From assembly GCA_017961345.1 (NCBI GenBank), contig JAGCXP010000020.1, forward strand, positions 16,719-80,718: a stretch of DNA of 64,000 nucleotides. The letters run 5' to 3'. This stretch comes from Bacteroidales bacterium. Lineage in GTDB: Bacteria; Bacteroidota; Bacteroidia; Bacteroidales; UBA932. Positions 33,555-41,950 of the stretch are shown here, one piece after another (position 1 is the stretch's first letter; each line of letters opens with the position of its first letter). The position numbers were made by a program, and so were the translations under genes. Below the pieces are notes generated by a model. It did no database searches and had not been told where the DNA came from. It was given only the letters and a program-made list of their open reading frames with translations.

Positions 33555-33562
33555 TACCTTTG
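33555..33562 (+). promoter_or_regulatory. -7 element TAccTTTG for acpP
   Basis: TACCTTTG ends 37 bases before the acpP ATG at 33600. Confidence 0.75.
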
Positions 33563-33599
33563 CAGCCAGTAAATAAATTATTAACAACCTATAAACGCT

Positions 33600-33848
33600 A
33601 TGTCAGAAGTAGTAGAAAAAGTCAAGGAGATTATCGTCAAGCAGATTGGCGTAGATCCCGCATTGGTGACCGAGAGCGCCAGCTTCACCAACGACCTGGG
33701 TGCAGATTCTCTCGACACCGTGGAGCTTATCATGGAGTTTGAGAATCAGTTCGGCATTGAAATCCCCGATGATGAGGCCGGCGAGAAGATTCAGACTGTG
33801 GGCGACGCTGTCAAGTACATCGAAGCCAAGCTCGCTGAAAAGAACTAA
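33600..33848 (+). CDS. acpP: Acyl carrier protein (housekeeping)
   Basis: The 82-residue acidic protein has the AcpP core '[18 protein letters not shown]' with Ser37 as the phosphopantetheine attachment site. Sequence and length are those of the primary fatty-acid ACP rather than the divergent carriers in the pigment cluster. It has its own promoter and a terminator 25 bases after the stop and is monocistronic; the fabF-rnc genes that often follow acpP are not here. Confidence 0.95.
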   Translation: MSEVVEKVKEIIVKQIGVDPALVTESASFTNDLGADSLDTVELIMEFENQFGIEIPDDEAGEKIQTVGDAVKYIEAKLAEKN

Positions 33849-33872
33849 GTTCTGCTTTAACTTTGAAAAACG

Positions 33873-33899
33873 AAGGCCTGTCCCGTTGGGGCAGGCCTT
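33873..33899. terminator. Bidirectional terminator between acpP and the DUF4270 gene
   Basis: AAGGCCTGTCCC pairs with GGGGCAGGCCTT (one G-T pair) around a three-base loop. T-rich tracts lie on both sides on the respective strands, so it can end acpP and the convergent DUF4270 unit. Confidence 0.8.
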
Positions 33900-33904
33900 A
33901 TTGT

Positions 33905-35620
33905 TTATTTGGCGATGGCGTCGAGGGGCACGCTGTAGACAACTCTCAGCACCGGCCCTTTCCCGCTGGCGTCGTCCGGTCCGCAGAAGACGGCGTTGTA
34001 GTAGCGGCCTTCATCCTGCATAACCTGGACGGAGGTCGTCGTGCCGGAAGAGGAGGATGCTGTCATGTTGTAGTAATACATCATGTTGTAGTAGTTGTTG
34101 TAACTGCCGGTGCCGCCTCCGTACAGACTGTTGAGGTAGCTGTAGTAGAGCATCTGGTTGTAGTAGTCCTGATTGGAGTTGGAGACAGTCTGCGTGACGA
34201 TGGTCTCCGCGTGCTTGATGAAAAAGAGGATGTCCTGCCGTTCGAGGTCCTGGTCGGAAGGGTTCTGCAACTTGATCAGATGCTGGACGTGGAAACTGAT
34301 ATCCGGCGAGTAGCACTGTAGCGATCGGCTGATTCCCCCCTGGTCCTCATCCGTGACGCTGGCGTCGGTGACGGGCGGGAAGTCGGTGTACATAAGGGTT
34401 TTCGTCTGTCCGTACACGCGGTCGCGGATTATGTAGCGGCTGAGGTGCGCCGGAGCAAGATAGCGGGGATAGTCTTCAATTTGTCCGAAGTCGGTGGGCG
34501 TGGGGTAGCGAAGAATCAGGGTGGCGCGGTCAATGATGACCTTGCTGGCGTCGGTGACTTTCTTCGCCGCGAAATCCCCGAGCAGGCGTTCCCGGATTTC
34601 CTTGGCGGAAAAGACGGGGCGCAGGCCGCTGCCGCCTTCCACATAAATCTTCTCTCCGGCCGCGTAGCAGTCGCCATTGAGCGTCATGCCGTCCAAAATG
34701 GGAAGGGCTTCGTGTTCGCTGCCGTTGAATGCCTTCTGCGTGGGGAGGGACTCGCTGGACTGGGGAATGGAGATGCCGCCGATGAGGAAGACGAAGGAGG
34801 TGTCCGTAAAGTTCGAACTGCCCTTGTATTTGGCTTTGAAGTGAAGCGAGGCGAAGTTGGAGGTGATGGTGTAGGTCTGGGTGTCCAGACCGAGTTTGAG
34901 GCCCAGGAGATTGAAACGTCCGCCGTTGCCCTCGGGGTCGTCGCAGGTAAGGTAGAAGCCCGGGAAGTCTTTCAGCCAGGTGGAGTTGGACAGGGTGTCG
35001 GGGTTGTCGAGGGTATAGACGCCGTTGTTGGCACGGGCAAGCAGTTTCGCACCGAGCGCGTTGTAGAACGCGGGCTTGAAGTGGAAGTTGAGGGTGTCTT
35101 CCCCGCCGAAGACGGGTACATAGTCGGTGACGGGCTCTGCACCGGCGAAGTGCGTGCTGAGTTTCTTGACGTCGCAACTGTAGAGGAACTCCGTGGGGTC
35201 GTTGATGTCGGTTGCCTCGTCCAGGGCGTAGATGCGCATTTTTTGCAGAATCTTGGGGTCGCCGCCGTAGGGGAGGGAAAGGGAGTCGCAGGCGAGGGAG
35301 AGCATCATACCGGTGAACTGGGTCTCCTTACCGAAGTTCAGTTCCTTGACCAGCGGGGTCAGCGAGAAGGCGGCGGATTTGGTGCAGAGACCGTAGCGCT
35401 CGTCCCGGACGGCGCCCACGACAATGCGGTTGGAACTGAAGGCGAAACTGCTGTCCATCCGTTCCACGACAATATTGTTCAGCGGGAAGTCTTCGCAGAA
35501 GACATCGTAGCGGTGCTCCAGCGGGGCGAAGTTTTGCCCGAGGTCGGTGTTGACCTTGACGCAGGAGGCTGCAAGAAGCAGCGCCGATGAAAGGAGCAGG
35601 AGAACGTTACGGAGTCTCAT
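33905..35620 (-). CDS. DUF4270 family lipoprotein
   Basis: The 571-residue product has a lipoprotein signal ('LLAASC', Cys about 20). Family features include 'VKVNTDLGQNF' after the lipid anchor, 'SNRIVVGAVRDERYG' and a long beta-rich body ending in 'GKGPVLRVVYSVPL'. A low-complexity Tyr/Asn/Ser-rich insertion lies near residues 490-530. The family is frequent next to the one-domain glycogen-synthase-like gene in Bacteroidales, as here (5-base gap). It is presumably an outer-membrane lipoprotein; no function is established. Confidence 0.8.
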   Translation of the reverse strand: MRLRNVLLLLSSALLLAASCVKVNTDLGQNFAPLEHRYDVFCEDFPLNNIVVERMDSSFAFSSNRIVVGAVRDERYGLCTKSAAFSLTPLVKELNFGKETQFTGMMLSLACDSLSLPYGGDPKILQKMRIYALDEATDINDPTEFLYSCDVKKLSTHFAGAEPVTDYVPVFGGEDTLNFHFKPAFYNALGAKLLARANNGVYTLDNPDTLSNSTWLKDFPGFYLTCDDPEGNGGRFNLLGLKLGLDTQTYTITSNFASLHFKAKYKGSSNFTDTSFVFLIGGISIPQSSESLPTQKAFNGSEHEALPILDGMTLNGDCYAAGEKIYVEGGSGLRPVFSAKEIRERLLGDFAAKKVTDASKVIIDRATLILRYPTPTDFGQIEDYPRYLAPAHLSRYIIRDRVYGQTKTLMYTDFPPVTDASVTDEDQGGISRSLQCYSPDISFHVQHLIKLQNPSDQDLERQDILFFIKHAETIVTQTVSNSNQDYYNQMLYYSYLNSLYGGGTGSYNNYYNMMYYYNMTASSSSGTTTSVQVMQDEGRYYNAVFCGPDDASGKGPVLRVVYSVPLDAIAK

Positions 35621-35625
35621 TGCTG

Positions 35626-36441
35626 TCAGAAGCGGTCGTAAAACGCGTTGTAGTCGTCGATGTAGGAGCCGTCGGCGATGCGCTCTCCGTCATAGTCGAG
35701 CACCGGCAGACCGAGTCCGCGGCAGAAGCTCTCGAGGCCGGAATCGATGCCTTCGCTGCCGAAGATGACTCCGTCGCTGTTCTGGGCGGCGAGTTTGGCC
35801 AGATTGACACCGGTAGGCTCCTTCAGCAGGGCCAGGTCGTCTTCGCTGATGCCCGGGATGAGGGCCTTCGCGGCAAAATCGCTCTGGAAAGGCTCCTTCT
35901 GCAGGTCGTCGTAGAGGGAGAGAATGATTTTGCTGGAGGCGAAAATCGGGTCGTTGTAGTAAATCTTCTTCAGGTAGAGGGGAATGAGGTGGGAAATCCA
36001 GCCGTGGCAGTGGATGATATCCGGCGCCCAGCGGGACTTCTTGACCGTCTCGAGCACGCTGCGGGCGAAGAAAATGATTCGCTCGGCGTTGTCGGGGAAG
36101 GCCGCGCCTTTCGCGTCGGTCATCAGGGCCTTGCGCTGGAAGTAGTCGTCGTTGACGATGAAATACACCTGCATGCGTGCGGCCGCCAGGGAGGAGACCT
36201 TGATAATCAGCGGACGGTCCACGTTGCCGATAACGATGTTCATTCCGGAGAGGCGGATGACCTCGTGCAGTTGGTTTTTCCGTTCGTTGATGCAACCGTA
36301 GCGGGGCATGAAGGAGCGGATTTCCTTTTTCCGTTCCTGAATACCCTGGGGCAGGTAGCGTCCGATGTTGGCGATGGGGCTTTCCGGGAGGTAGGGAACT
36401 ATCTCCGAATTGATGAAAAGCACGCGTTTGGTTTCTCCCAT
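35626..36441 (-). CDS. Glycogen/starch synthase-like protein, N-terminal catalytic half only
   Basis: The 271-residue product matches only the N-terminal Rossmann domain of GT5 glycogen synthases: 'RVLFINSEIVPYLPESPIANIGRYLPQGI' in outline and 'APDIIHCHGWISHLIPLYLKK'. The usual KxGG loop near the N-terminus is replaced by 'ESPIANIGR', and the entire nucleotide-sugar-binding C-terminal domain is absent. This short form is the normal length for the Bacteroidales paralogue beside DUF4270, so it is not a local truncation. A standard glycogen synthase reaction is unlikely without the second domain. Promoter TAccTTTG at 36459-36466. Confidence 0.8.
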   Translation of the reverse strand: MGETKRVLFINSEIVPYLPESPIANIGRYLPQGIQERKKEIRSFMPRYGCINERKNQLHEVIRLSGMNIVIGNVDRPLIIKVSSLAAARMQVYFIVNDDYFQRKALMTDAKGAAFPDNAERIIFFARSVLETVKKSRWAPDIIHCHGWISHLIPLYLKKIYYNDPIFASSKIILSLYDDLQKEPFQSDFAAKALIPGISEDDLALLKEPTGVNLAKLAAQNSDGVIFGSEGIDSGLESFCRGLGLPVLDYDGERIADGSYIDDYNAFYDRF

Positions 36442-36458
36442 AATGGCACAAATTCTTA

Positions 36459-36466
36459 CAAAGGTA
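36459..36466 (-). promoter_or_regulatory. -7 element TAccTTTG for the synthase-like/DUF4270 unit
   Basis: On the minus strand TACCTTTG lies 17 bases before the ATG at 36441 and is divergent from the ftsX promoter. Confidence 0.72.
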
Positions 36467-36488
36467 ACAATAATTTTTGATTTTTCAT

Positions 36489-36496
36489 TAACTTTG
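36489..36496 (+). promoter_or_regulatory. -7 element TAacTTTG for ftsX
   Basis: TAACTTTG ends eight bases before the ftsX ATG at 36505, predicting a transcript with almost no 5' leader. Confidence 0.72.
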
Positions 36497-36504
36497 TCCC
36501 GTAT

Positions 36505-37383
36505 ATGTCCAAAGGTCAGTCCCGCATATTATCCCGCCGGCTGCTCAGCGCCTGGGTCTCTTCCATCATCAGCATTTCCCTGGTTTTGCTGCTGGTAGGA
36601 GCGGCCAGCCTCCTGCTCGTCAATGCCGGAAAGTTCTCCCGCTATATCAAGGAGAACATGAGCGTGACGGTGCTGATGAAGCAGGATGTGGGGGAAAATC
36701 AGGCGCTTGCCTTCCAGTCCGAGCTGGACCGCAGTCCCTGGGTGAAGTCTTCCTCCTATGTTTCCAAACAGCAGGGGATTCAGGAAATGTCCCAGTTGCT
36801 GGGGGAAGATTTCCTCGATATTTTTTCTTCGGCGCCGATTCCCGTTTCGCTGGAGTTGACCCTTAACGGAGAGTACGTGGTCAAGGACAGCCTGGATATG
36901 ATTAAATCGCAGATATTGGCTTCGCCGCTGGTGGACAGCGTGACCTATCAGGAGAACATCGTGGAGGCCCTCAATGAGAACCTGGCTCGCATTTCAATGG
37001 GCATCGGCCTTTTTATCCTGCTACTGCTTTTCCTTTCCTTCGTGCTGATCAACAACACCATCCGACTGAATGTCTATGCCCGCCGTTTTACCATCCATAC
37101 GATGAAAATGGTGGGGGCCACCAAGAATTTCATCCGACGGCCCTTTATGGCTCAGGCTTTCGTGCAGGGGCTGTTTTCCTCCATGATAGCCTGCCTGGCG
37201 CTGGTCGGACTCCTCTTCTTCCTCAAGGGGCAGATGCTGGCTTTCTACGATATTTTCCCGCTGGAGCGGGTGCTGGCCGTCCTGGGCATCGTGCTCGCTT
37301 CGGGGCTCCTGATCTGTCTGTCGAGCACCTGGGTGACGGTGGGAAAGATGGTCGGACTGGACAAGGATGAACTTTATTTTTAA
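36505..37383 (+). CDS. ftsX: Cell-division permease-like protein FtsX
   Basis: The 292-residue product has the FtsX layout: one helix at about residues 18-40, an extracytoplasmic domain to about 165 ('MSVTVLMKQDVGENQAL', 'SSYVSKQQGIQEMSQLLGEDF'), then three helices (about 167-190, 220-245, 260-280) with the FtsX coupling loop 'RRFTIHTMKMVGATKNFIRRPF'. With FtsE it forms an ABC-type complex that controls septal peptidoglycan hydrolases. The ftsE partner is not adjacent. It is followed without gap by DUF3098 and then uppP, a conserved Bacteroidetes order. Confidence 0.92.
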   Translation: MSKGQSRILSRRLLSAWVSSIISISLVLLLVGAASLLLVNAGKFSRYIKENMSVTVLMKQDVGENQALAFQSELDRSPWVKSSSYVSKQQGIQEMSQLLGEDFLDIFSSAPIPVSLELTLNGEYVVKDSLDMIKSQILASPLVDSVTYQENIVEALNENLARISMGIGLFILLLLFLSFVLINNTIRLNVYARRFTIHTMKMVGATKNFIRRPFMAQAFVQGLFSSMIACLALVGLLFFLKGQMLAFYDIFPLERVLAVLGIVLASGLLICLSSTWVTVGKMVGLDKDELYF

Positions 37384-37647
37384 ATGATGAACGCAAAGAA
37401 ACCGATACGGGAGGAACTTCCCGAAGATCCGAAAATGCCCATGAAGGCGAGCGGTATCCGCCTGCTGATTGTCGGCGTGGTCGTGATGGCGTTGGGCTAT
37501 ATCCTGATGATGGGCGGCGGAAGCGACGATCCCAATGTCTTCAACTACGCCATGTTCGATTTCCGCCGGACGGTGCTCGCGCCGATTGTCATTCTCGGCG
37601 GCGTGGCCGTGGAGATAGTGGCCATTATGAAAGTTTTTAAGAAATGA
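37384..37647 (+). CDS. DUF3098 small membrane protein
   Basis: The 87-residue product has two transmembrane helices (about residues 25-45 and 62-82) separated by a short loop with 'FNYAMFDFRRTVLAPIVIL'. The pattern and position between ftsX and uppP identify DUF3098, a Bacteroidetes family of unknown function. It begins at the base after the ftsX stop and overlaps uppP by ATGA. Confidence 0.85.
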   Translation: MMNAKKPIREELPEDPKMPMKASGIRLLIVGVVVMALGYILMMGGGSDDPNVFNYAMFDFRRTVLAPIVILGGVAVEIVAIMKVFKK

Positions 37648-38462
37648 GCGGGCTCGAGGCGTTGATACTGGGCCTGATCCAGGGCCTGACGGAGTTTCTG
37701 CCGGTGAGCAGCAGCGGCCATCTGATGATCGGCAAGGCCCTGCTCGGAGTGGAAGTGACGGAAGATCTGGTGTTCGAGGTTACCGTCCATGCCGCCACCG
37801 TCCTCGCGACGCTGGTGGTGTTCCGTAAGGCCATCTGGGGCTATCTGAAAGATTTGCTGCCGGTGCGGGTGGACGGACGGCTTCGTTTCGTGTATAACGA
37901 CGGCGTGGATTACCTGCTGAAAATCGGCGTGTCGATGATTCCCGTATTCATTGTGGGGGTCTTTTTCAAGGATGCCGTGACGGCGCTCTTTTCCTCAATG
38001 ACGGTCGTGGGCTGCTGCCTGATTGTGACGGCCGTGTTGCTGTTTCTTTCCGACCGGCCGCTTAGGTGCAAGACCATCACTTCCCGCAACGGCATTTCCT
38101 ACCTGCAGGCCTTTGTCGTGGGCGTCGGCCAGAGCGTGGCGGTACTGCCCGGGCTGTCCCGTTCCGGCACCACGATTTCGACGGGTCTTCTGTGCGGCGT
38201 GCGCCGGGATGTCATGGCGCAGTTCTCCTTCCTGATGGTGCTGATTCCCATTCTCGGCGAAGCGTTCCTGGATGTGGTGGGCGGCGAAATGGCCGCTTCG
38301 CAGACGAGTGCGCTCTCGCTGCTGATCGGGTTTGTGGCGGCTTTCTTTTCGGGGCTTTTCGCCTGCAAGGTGATGATTGCCCTTGTGAAGAAGGCCCGCC
38401 TAGGCTGGTTCGCCCTGTATTGTCTGATCGTCGGCGTGCTGACGCTCGTATTTTTAAGGTAG
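37644..38462 (+). CDS. uppP: Undecaprenyl-diphosphate phosphatase
   Basis: The 272-residue product is an integral membrane protein with the two UppP signatures: 'GLIQGLTEFLPVSSSGHLMI' near the N-terminus and 'GLSRSGTTISTGLLCGVRRD' at about residues 170-190. It recycles the lipid carrier for peptidoglycan and surface polysaccharides by removing one phosphate from C55-PP. Translation overlaps DUF3098 by four bases. Confidence 0.96.
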   Translation: MSGLEALILGLIQGLTEFLPVSSSGHLMIGKALLGVEVTEDLVFEVTVHAATVLATLVVFRKAIWGYLKDLLPVRVDGRLRFVYNDGVDYLLKIGVSMIPVFIVGVFFKDAVTALFSSMTVVGCCLIVTAVLLFLSDRPLRCKTITSRNGISYLQAFVVGVGQSVAVLPGLSRSGTTISTGLLCGVRRDVMAQFSFLMVLIPILGEAFLDVVGGEMAASQTSALSLLIGFVAAFFSGLFACKVMIALVKKARLGWFALYCLIVGVLTLVFLR

Positions 38463-38480
38463 CGAAAGATCACAGAGGCT

Positions 38481-39260
38481 ATGGCAAAGAGTTATTTCGC
38501 AGCGGACGTGCATCTGGGACTGACCGTCGGGGATCCGGCGGAGCGCGAACGGCGTTTTGCCTCCTGGCTCCGAAGCCTTCCCGCCGACACCGAAAACCTC
38601 TACCTGCTCGGGGATATCTGGGACTTCTGGTATGAATACCGTGATGTCGTGCCCAAGGGGTACGTGCGGGTGTTTTCCGCGCTGCTGGAACTGATGGACC
38701 GGGGCGTGAAAGTGTATTTTTTCGTGGGCAACCACGACGTGTGGGCCTACCACTATTTCGAAGAACTCGGCATGATTCGCCTGGAGCAGCCCTATCTGCT
38801 CTCCCTGGGCGGGAAAACGCTTTGCCTGGGACACGGCGACGGCCTGGGCCCCTGCCCGAAGGGCTATCTGCTGCTTCGGAGCATTTTCCATTGCAAGACG
38901 CTGCAGTGGCTGTTCAGCACCCTGCATCCCTATATCGCCTTTTCCTTCGGGAACGGCTGGTCGCGCAGCAAGCGCAAACGCGAACGCCGTCTGACGCCCT
39001 ATGTGTTCAAGGGGGCGGAAGAGCCCTTGTATCAGTTTGCGGAGCAATGTTCCGCTCAGGCGAAGGCCCAAGGAAAGGCGGTGGATTACTTTATCTTCGG
39101 CCATTTCCATGCCGGCATCCGGCTGGCGCTTCCCTCGGGCGGCGAACTGATTGTCCTGAAGGACTGGCTGCGGGGCGATGCCTGGGCTTGTCTGGACCAC
39201 GAAAGCGGCACGTTGACCGTCGTGAATCCCGCTTCTGAAACCAATCAATCCGCAGAGTGA
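38481..39260 (+). CDS. UDP-2,3-diacylglucosamine diphosphatase (LpxH family)
   Basis: The 259-residue product is a calcineurin-like metallophosphoesterase with all metal motifs: 'ADVHLG' (about 8-13), 'GDIWDFW', 'GNHDVWAYHY', 'GHGDGLGP' and 'FGHFHAGI'. The size and the 'GDIWDFWYEYR' motif fit the LpxH family, which releases UMP in lipid A synthesis. Its stop overlaps the next gene start (TGATG). Related Bacteroidetes paralogues exist, so the substrate assignment is probable, not certain. Confidence 0.85.
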   Translation: MAKSYFAADVHLGLTVGDPAERERRFASWLRSLPADTENLYLLGDIWDFWYEYRDVVPKGYVRVFSALLELMDRGVKVYFFVGNHDVWAYHYFEELGMIRLEQPYLLSLGGKTLCLGHGDGLGPCPKGYLLLRSIFHCKTLQWLFSTLHPYIAFSFGNGWSRSKRKRERRLTPYVFKGAEEPLYQFAEQCSAQAKAQGKAVDYFIFGHFHAGIRLALPSGGELIVLKDWLRGDAWACLDHESGTLTVVNPASETNQSAE

Positions 39261-40222
39261 TGATGACCGTAGAAACGCCCTCTCCCCTTTGGAAAGACTA
39301 CGAACTGATCGACAGCGGAAACGGCGAGAAACTCGAGCGCTTCGGCCCCTGGGTGCTTCGCCGTCCCGAGCCCAAGGCGTTGTGGGACAAGACCTTGTCG
39401 GAAGATAATTGGCAGAGGCTTACGCACACCTACTTCCGTCCCGGCGCCGGTTTCGGCAAGGCGGGCAAGGAAGACAGCGGAACCTGGGATATGATCCGGA
39501 AGATGGACCAGCAATGGTACATCGCCTATCCCGGGACGCTTCCTGCAAAGGCGGCCGCTTCCGACGGGCCTTCTTTCCGGCTGCGCCTCGGCCTAACCGC
39601 CTTCAAGCACGTGGGCGTGTTCCCCGAGCAGGCCCCCAACTGGGAATACATTTATAAGAATACCCGCGAACTGGTGCAGAAGGCGCAGGCGTCTTCCGGC
39701 GCTGCCCCGCAGCCCGTGCGCGTGCTCAATCTCTTCGCCTACACCGGCGCCGCCTCGCTGGCCGCCCGGGCCGCCGGCGCGGAGGTCACGCACTTGGATT
39801 CCGTCCGTCAGGTCGTCACCTGGGCCCGCGGCAATATGGAAAGCAGCGGCATGGACGGCATTCACTGGGTGGTCGAGGACGCCCTCAAATTCGCGCGTCG
39901 GGAAGCCCGCCGCGGAAACGTCTATCAGGGTATCATTCTCGACCCTCCCGCCTACGGCCACGGTCCTGACGGGGAGAAATGGAAACTGGACGAGTGTCTC
40001 TTCGATATGCTCCGTCAGGTCAGTGCCATTCTCGCGCCCCGCGACAGTTTCATGGTCCTCAACCTCTATTCCAACGGCTTTTCCGCCACGCTCGGCGAGA
40101 CCGTCGTCCGGGAAGCCTTCCGTCTTTCGCCGGATATGCCCCTCGAAAGCGGTGAACTGGTTCTTTCCGACCGCAGCGGCAAAGTCCTTCCTTTGAGTAT
40201 TTTTGTCCGGCTCCGTCGATAA
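39260..40222 (+). CDS. Class I SAM-dependent methyltransferase (rRNA methyltransferase-like, COG1092 type)
   Basis: The product of about 320 residues has an N-terminal segment conserved in Bacteroidales ('WKDYELIDSGNGEKLERFG'), a basic loop and a Rossmann SAM-binding core: 'VRVLNLFAYTGAASLAARAAG' in outline (motif I), 'VTHLDSVRQVV' and the catalytic 'LDPPAYGHGPDGEKWKL'. The D-P-P-A-Y motif groups it with RlmI/RlmK-like enzymes that methylate 23S rRNA. The PUA domain of RlmI is not evident. The start at 39260 overlaps the lpxH stop; GTG 39257 and ATG 39263 are alternatives. Confidence 0.85.
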   Translation: MMTVETPSPLWKDYELIDSGNGEKLERFGPWVLRRPEPKALWDKTLSEDNWQRLTHTYFRPGAGFGKAGKEDSGTWDMIRKMDQQWYIAYPGTLPAKAAASDGPSFRLRLGLTAFKHVGVFPEQAPNWEYIYKNTRELVQKAQASSGAAPQPVRVLNLFAYTGAASLAARAAGAEVTHLDSVRQVVTWARGNMESSGMDGIHWVVEDALKFARREARRGNVYQGIILDPPAYGHGPDGEKWKLDECLFDMLRQVSAILAPRDSFMVLNLYSNGFSATLGETVVREAFRLSPDMPLESGELVLSDRSGKVLPLSIFVRLRR

Positions 40223-40233
40223 AATCAATTGTT

Positions 40234-41028
40234 ATGTCCCTGTTTTCATTTTTTTGCTCCCGTCCTTCCTATGAGGTTTTTGGCCCGAACGGAGGACTGT
40301 CCACCGTTTTGACCCTTCCCGAAGGCTTTGACCGCGAGAAAGACAAATGTCCGCTGGTCATCCTGATGCACGGTTTCATCTCCCGGAAAGAATCATATCC
40401 CCTTCCGCAGATTGCGAAGGCCCTTGCTAAGGAGGGCATTGCCTCGATTCGCTTCGATTTCGACGCGCACGGCAAGAGTGAGGGAAAATTTATCGATATG
40501 ACGATTTCCAGCGAAATCGCCGATGCGCGCGCCGTATTGGACTATGCCCGCAAACTGCCCTTTGTGACGGAGATTGCCTTTGTCGGTCACTCCCAGGGCG
40601 GCGTGGTGGCCGGTATGCTGGCCGGTCAGTTGGAGGGGCAGGACGGAAAGCCCAAGTGCCTGGTGCAGTTGGCGCCGGCGGCCGTGTTGAAGGACGACGC
40701 CCTCGCCGGTCAGTGTATGTTTTCCAAGTACGATGCTTCCAACCCGCCGGAATATGTCAACGTCCTCTTCCACAAGCTGGGAAGGAAATTCATCCTGGAA
40801 GCCCAGAAACTGCCGATTATCGAGACGTCCGCGCAATATACCGGCCCGGTGTGCCTGATTCACGGCGAAAAGGACAAGATTGTGCCGGTGTCCTACAGTC
40901 AGCGCTACCACGAGGCCTATAAGGACAGCGAGTTGCACCTCTTGAAAAAGGAAGGTCATATGCTCGGCGGCGACAAAAAGCAGGTGATTGGCCTGGTCGT
41001 GGACTTCCTGAAGGCGAAACTGAAGTAA
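40234..41028 (+). CDS. Cytoplasmic alpha/beta hydrolase, feruloyl-esterase-like
   Basis: The 264-residue product lacks a signal peptide. It shows oxyanion 'LMHGF', nucleophile elbow 'VGHSQGGVV', an acidic residue in 'IHGEKDKIVPV' and the catalytic His in 'KKEGHML'. The combination of 'HGFISRKE', 'FDFDAHGKSEG' and 'GHSQGG' resembles small cinnamoyl/feruloyl esterases from gut bacteria, although lipases and other esterases share the fold. It is followed one base later by a secreted hydrolase gene, so the two may form an esterase pair for plant cell-wall side groups. Confidence 0.78.
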   Translation: MSLFSFFCSRPSYEVFGPNGGLSTVLTLPEGFDREKDKCPLVILMHGFISRKESYPLPQIAKALAKEGIASIRFDFDAHGKSEGKFIDMTISSEIADARAVLDYARKLPFVTEIAFVGHSQGGVVAGMLAGQLEGQDGKPKCLVQLAPAAVLKDDALAGQCMFSKYDASNPPEYVNVLFHKLGRKFILEAQKLPIIETSAQYTGPVCLIHGEKDKIVPVSYSQRYHEAYKDSELHLLKKEGHMLGGDKKQVIGLVVDFLKAKLK

Positions 41029-41029
41029 G

Positions 41030-41950
41030 GTGGAGCGCTTCCGTCTGAAAATTCTCCTCTTCTTCGCGCTGGCGGCGTTCAGCCAGGGCATTTTCGCCCA
41101 GGTGCCGTCCGACACCCTCTCCCTGTGGGCGGAAGGGCAGGTGCGTTTTGCCAAGCAGGTCAAGTTCTATGCGTTCCGACCGGAAAAGCCCAACGGCATC
41201 GGCATCATTGTCTGTCCGGGCGGGAGTTATTACTGGCACGACAAGATGGAGGAAGGAATGAAGGTGGGGGAATGGCTCCGCAGCAAGGGGATTACGGCAT
41301 TCGTGCTCTTTTACCGGGCGGCGGGCAAGGCCGAAATCGCCTTTCATTCCCGCCTGGTGTTTCAAGGCAAGCGTCATCCGGATATGATTACGGACGCCCA
41401 GCGGGCGCTGCAGTATGTCCGGGAGCATACGCAGGAGTACGGCCTGGACCCGGACCGAATCGGGATGATGGGCTTTTCCGCCGGCGGTCATCTGGTGATG
41501 AGCGCGGCCTGTTTCAGCACGACGGATTTCCTGCGTCTTTCCGGCGTCGGGACGACGGCCTCCTTACGTCCCTCTTTTGTCGTTCCGGTGTATCCGGTGG
41601 TGACGATGAACCCGCCCTATGTCCACAAACGTTCCCGCTGCGGCCTGCTGGGGGACAGCCGTACGGGGAACCAGACGTTGCGGGACTCCCTGTCCCTGGA
41701 GCGGCATATCCCCGATGACTGCCCGCCGGTTTTCCTCGTCAACTGCAAGGACGACCCGATTGTCCCCTATCAGAATTCAGAACTGCTGGATGCGGCCCTG
41801 AGCGAAAAGGGAATCCCCCACCGCTACCTCCAGTATGAGAAGGGGAAACACGGTTTCGGGGTCAGCGAAGAATTGGGAAGCCCGGAATGCCGGGAGTGGA
41901 GAAACGAATTTCTCCGCTGGATCGGGGCGCTCTATTCGCTTTCCTTGTAG
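41030..41950 (+). CDS. Secreted alpha/beta hydrolase (acetyl-xylan esterase-like)
   Basis: The 306-residue product starts at a GTG one base after the preceding gene and has a signal peptide of about 22 residues ('FSQGIFAQ'). Motifs are 'GIIVCPGGSYYWH' (oxyanion HGGG-type loop), 'GMMGFSAGGHL' (nucleophile), 'CKDDPIVP' (acid) and 'KGKHGFG' (His). This set fits the BD-FAE/acetyl-xylan-esterase-like family. Its last 19 bases overlap the 3' end of the convergent adenylation gene. Confidence 0.8.
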   Translation: MERFRLKILLFFALAAFSQGIFAQVPSDTLSLWAEGQVRFAKQVKFYAFRPEKPNGIGIIVCPGGSYYWHDKMEEGMKVGEWLRSKGITAFVLFYRAAGKAEIAFHSRLVFQGKRHPDMITDAQRALQYVREHTQEYGLDPDRIGMMGFSAGGHLVMSAACFSTTDFLRLSGVGTTASLRPSFVVPVYPVVTMNPPYVHKRSRCGLLGDSRTGNQTLRDSLSLERHIPDDCPPVFLVNCKDDPIVPYQNSELLDAALSEKGIPHRYLQYEKGKHGFGVSEELGSPECREWRNEFLRWIGALYSLSL

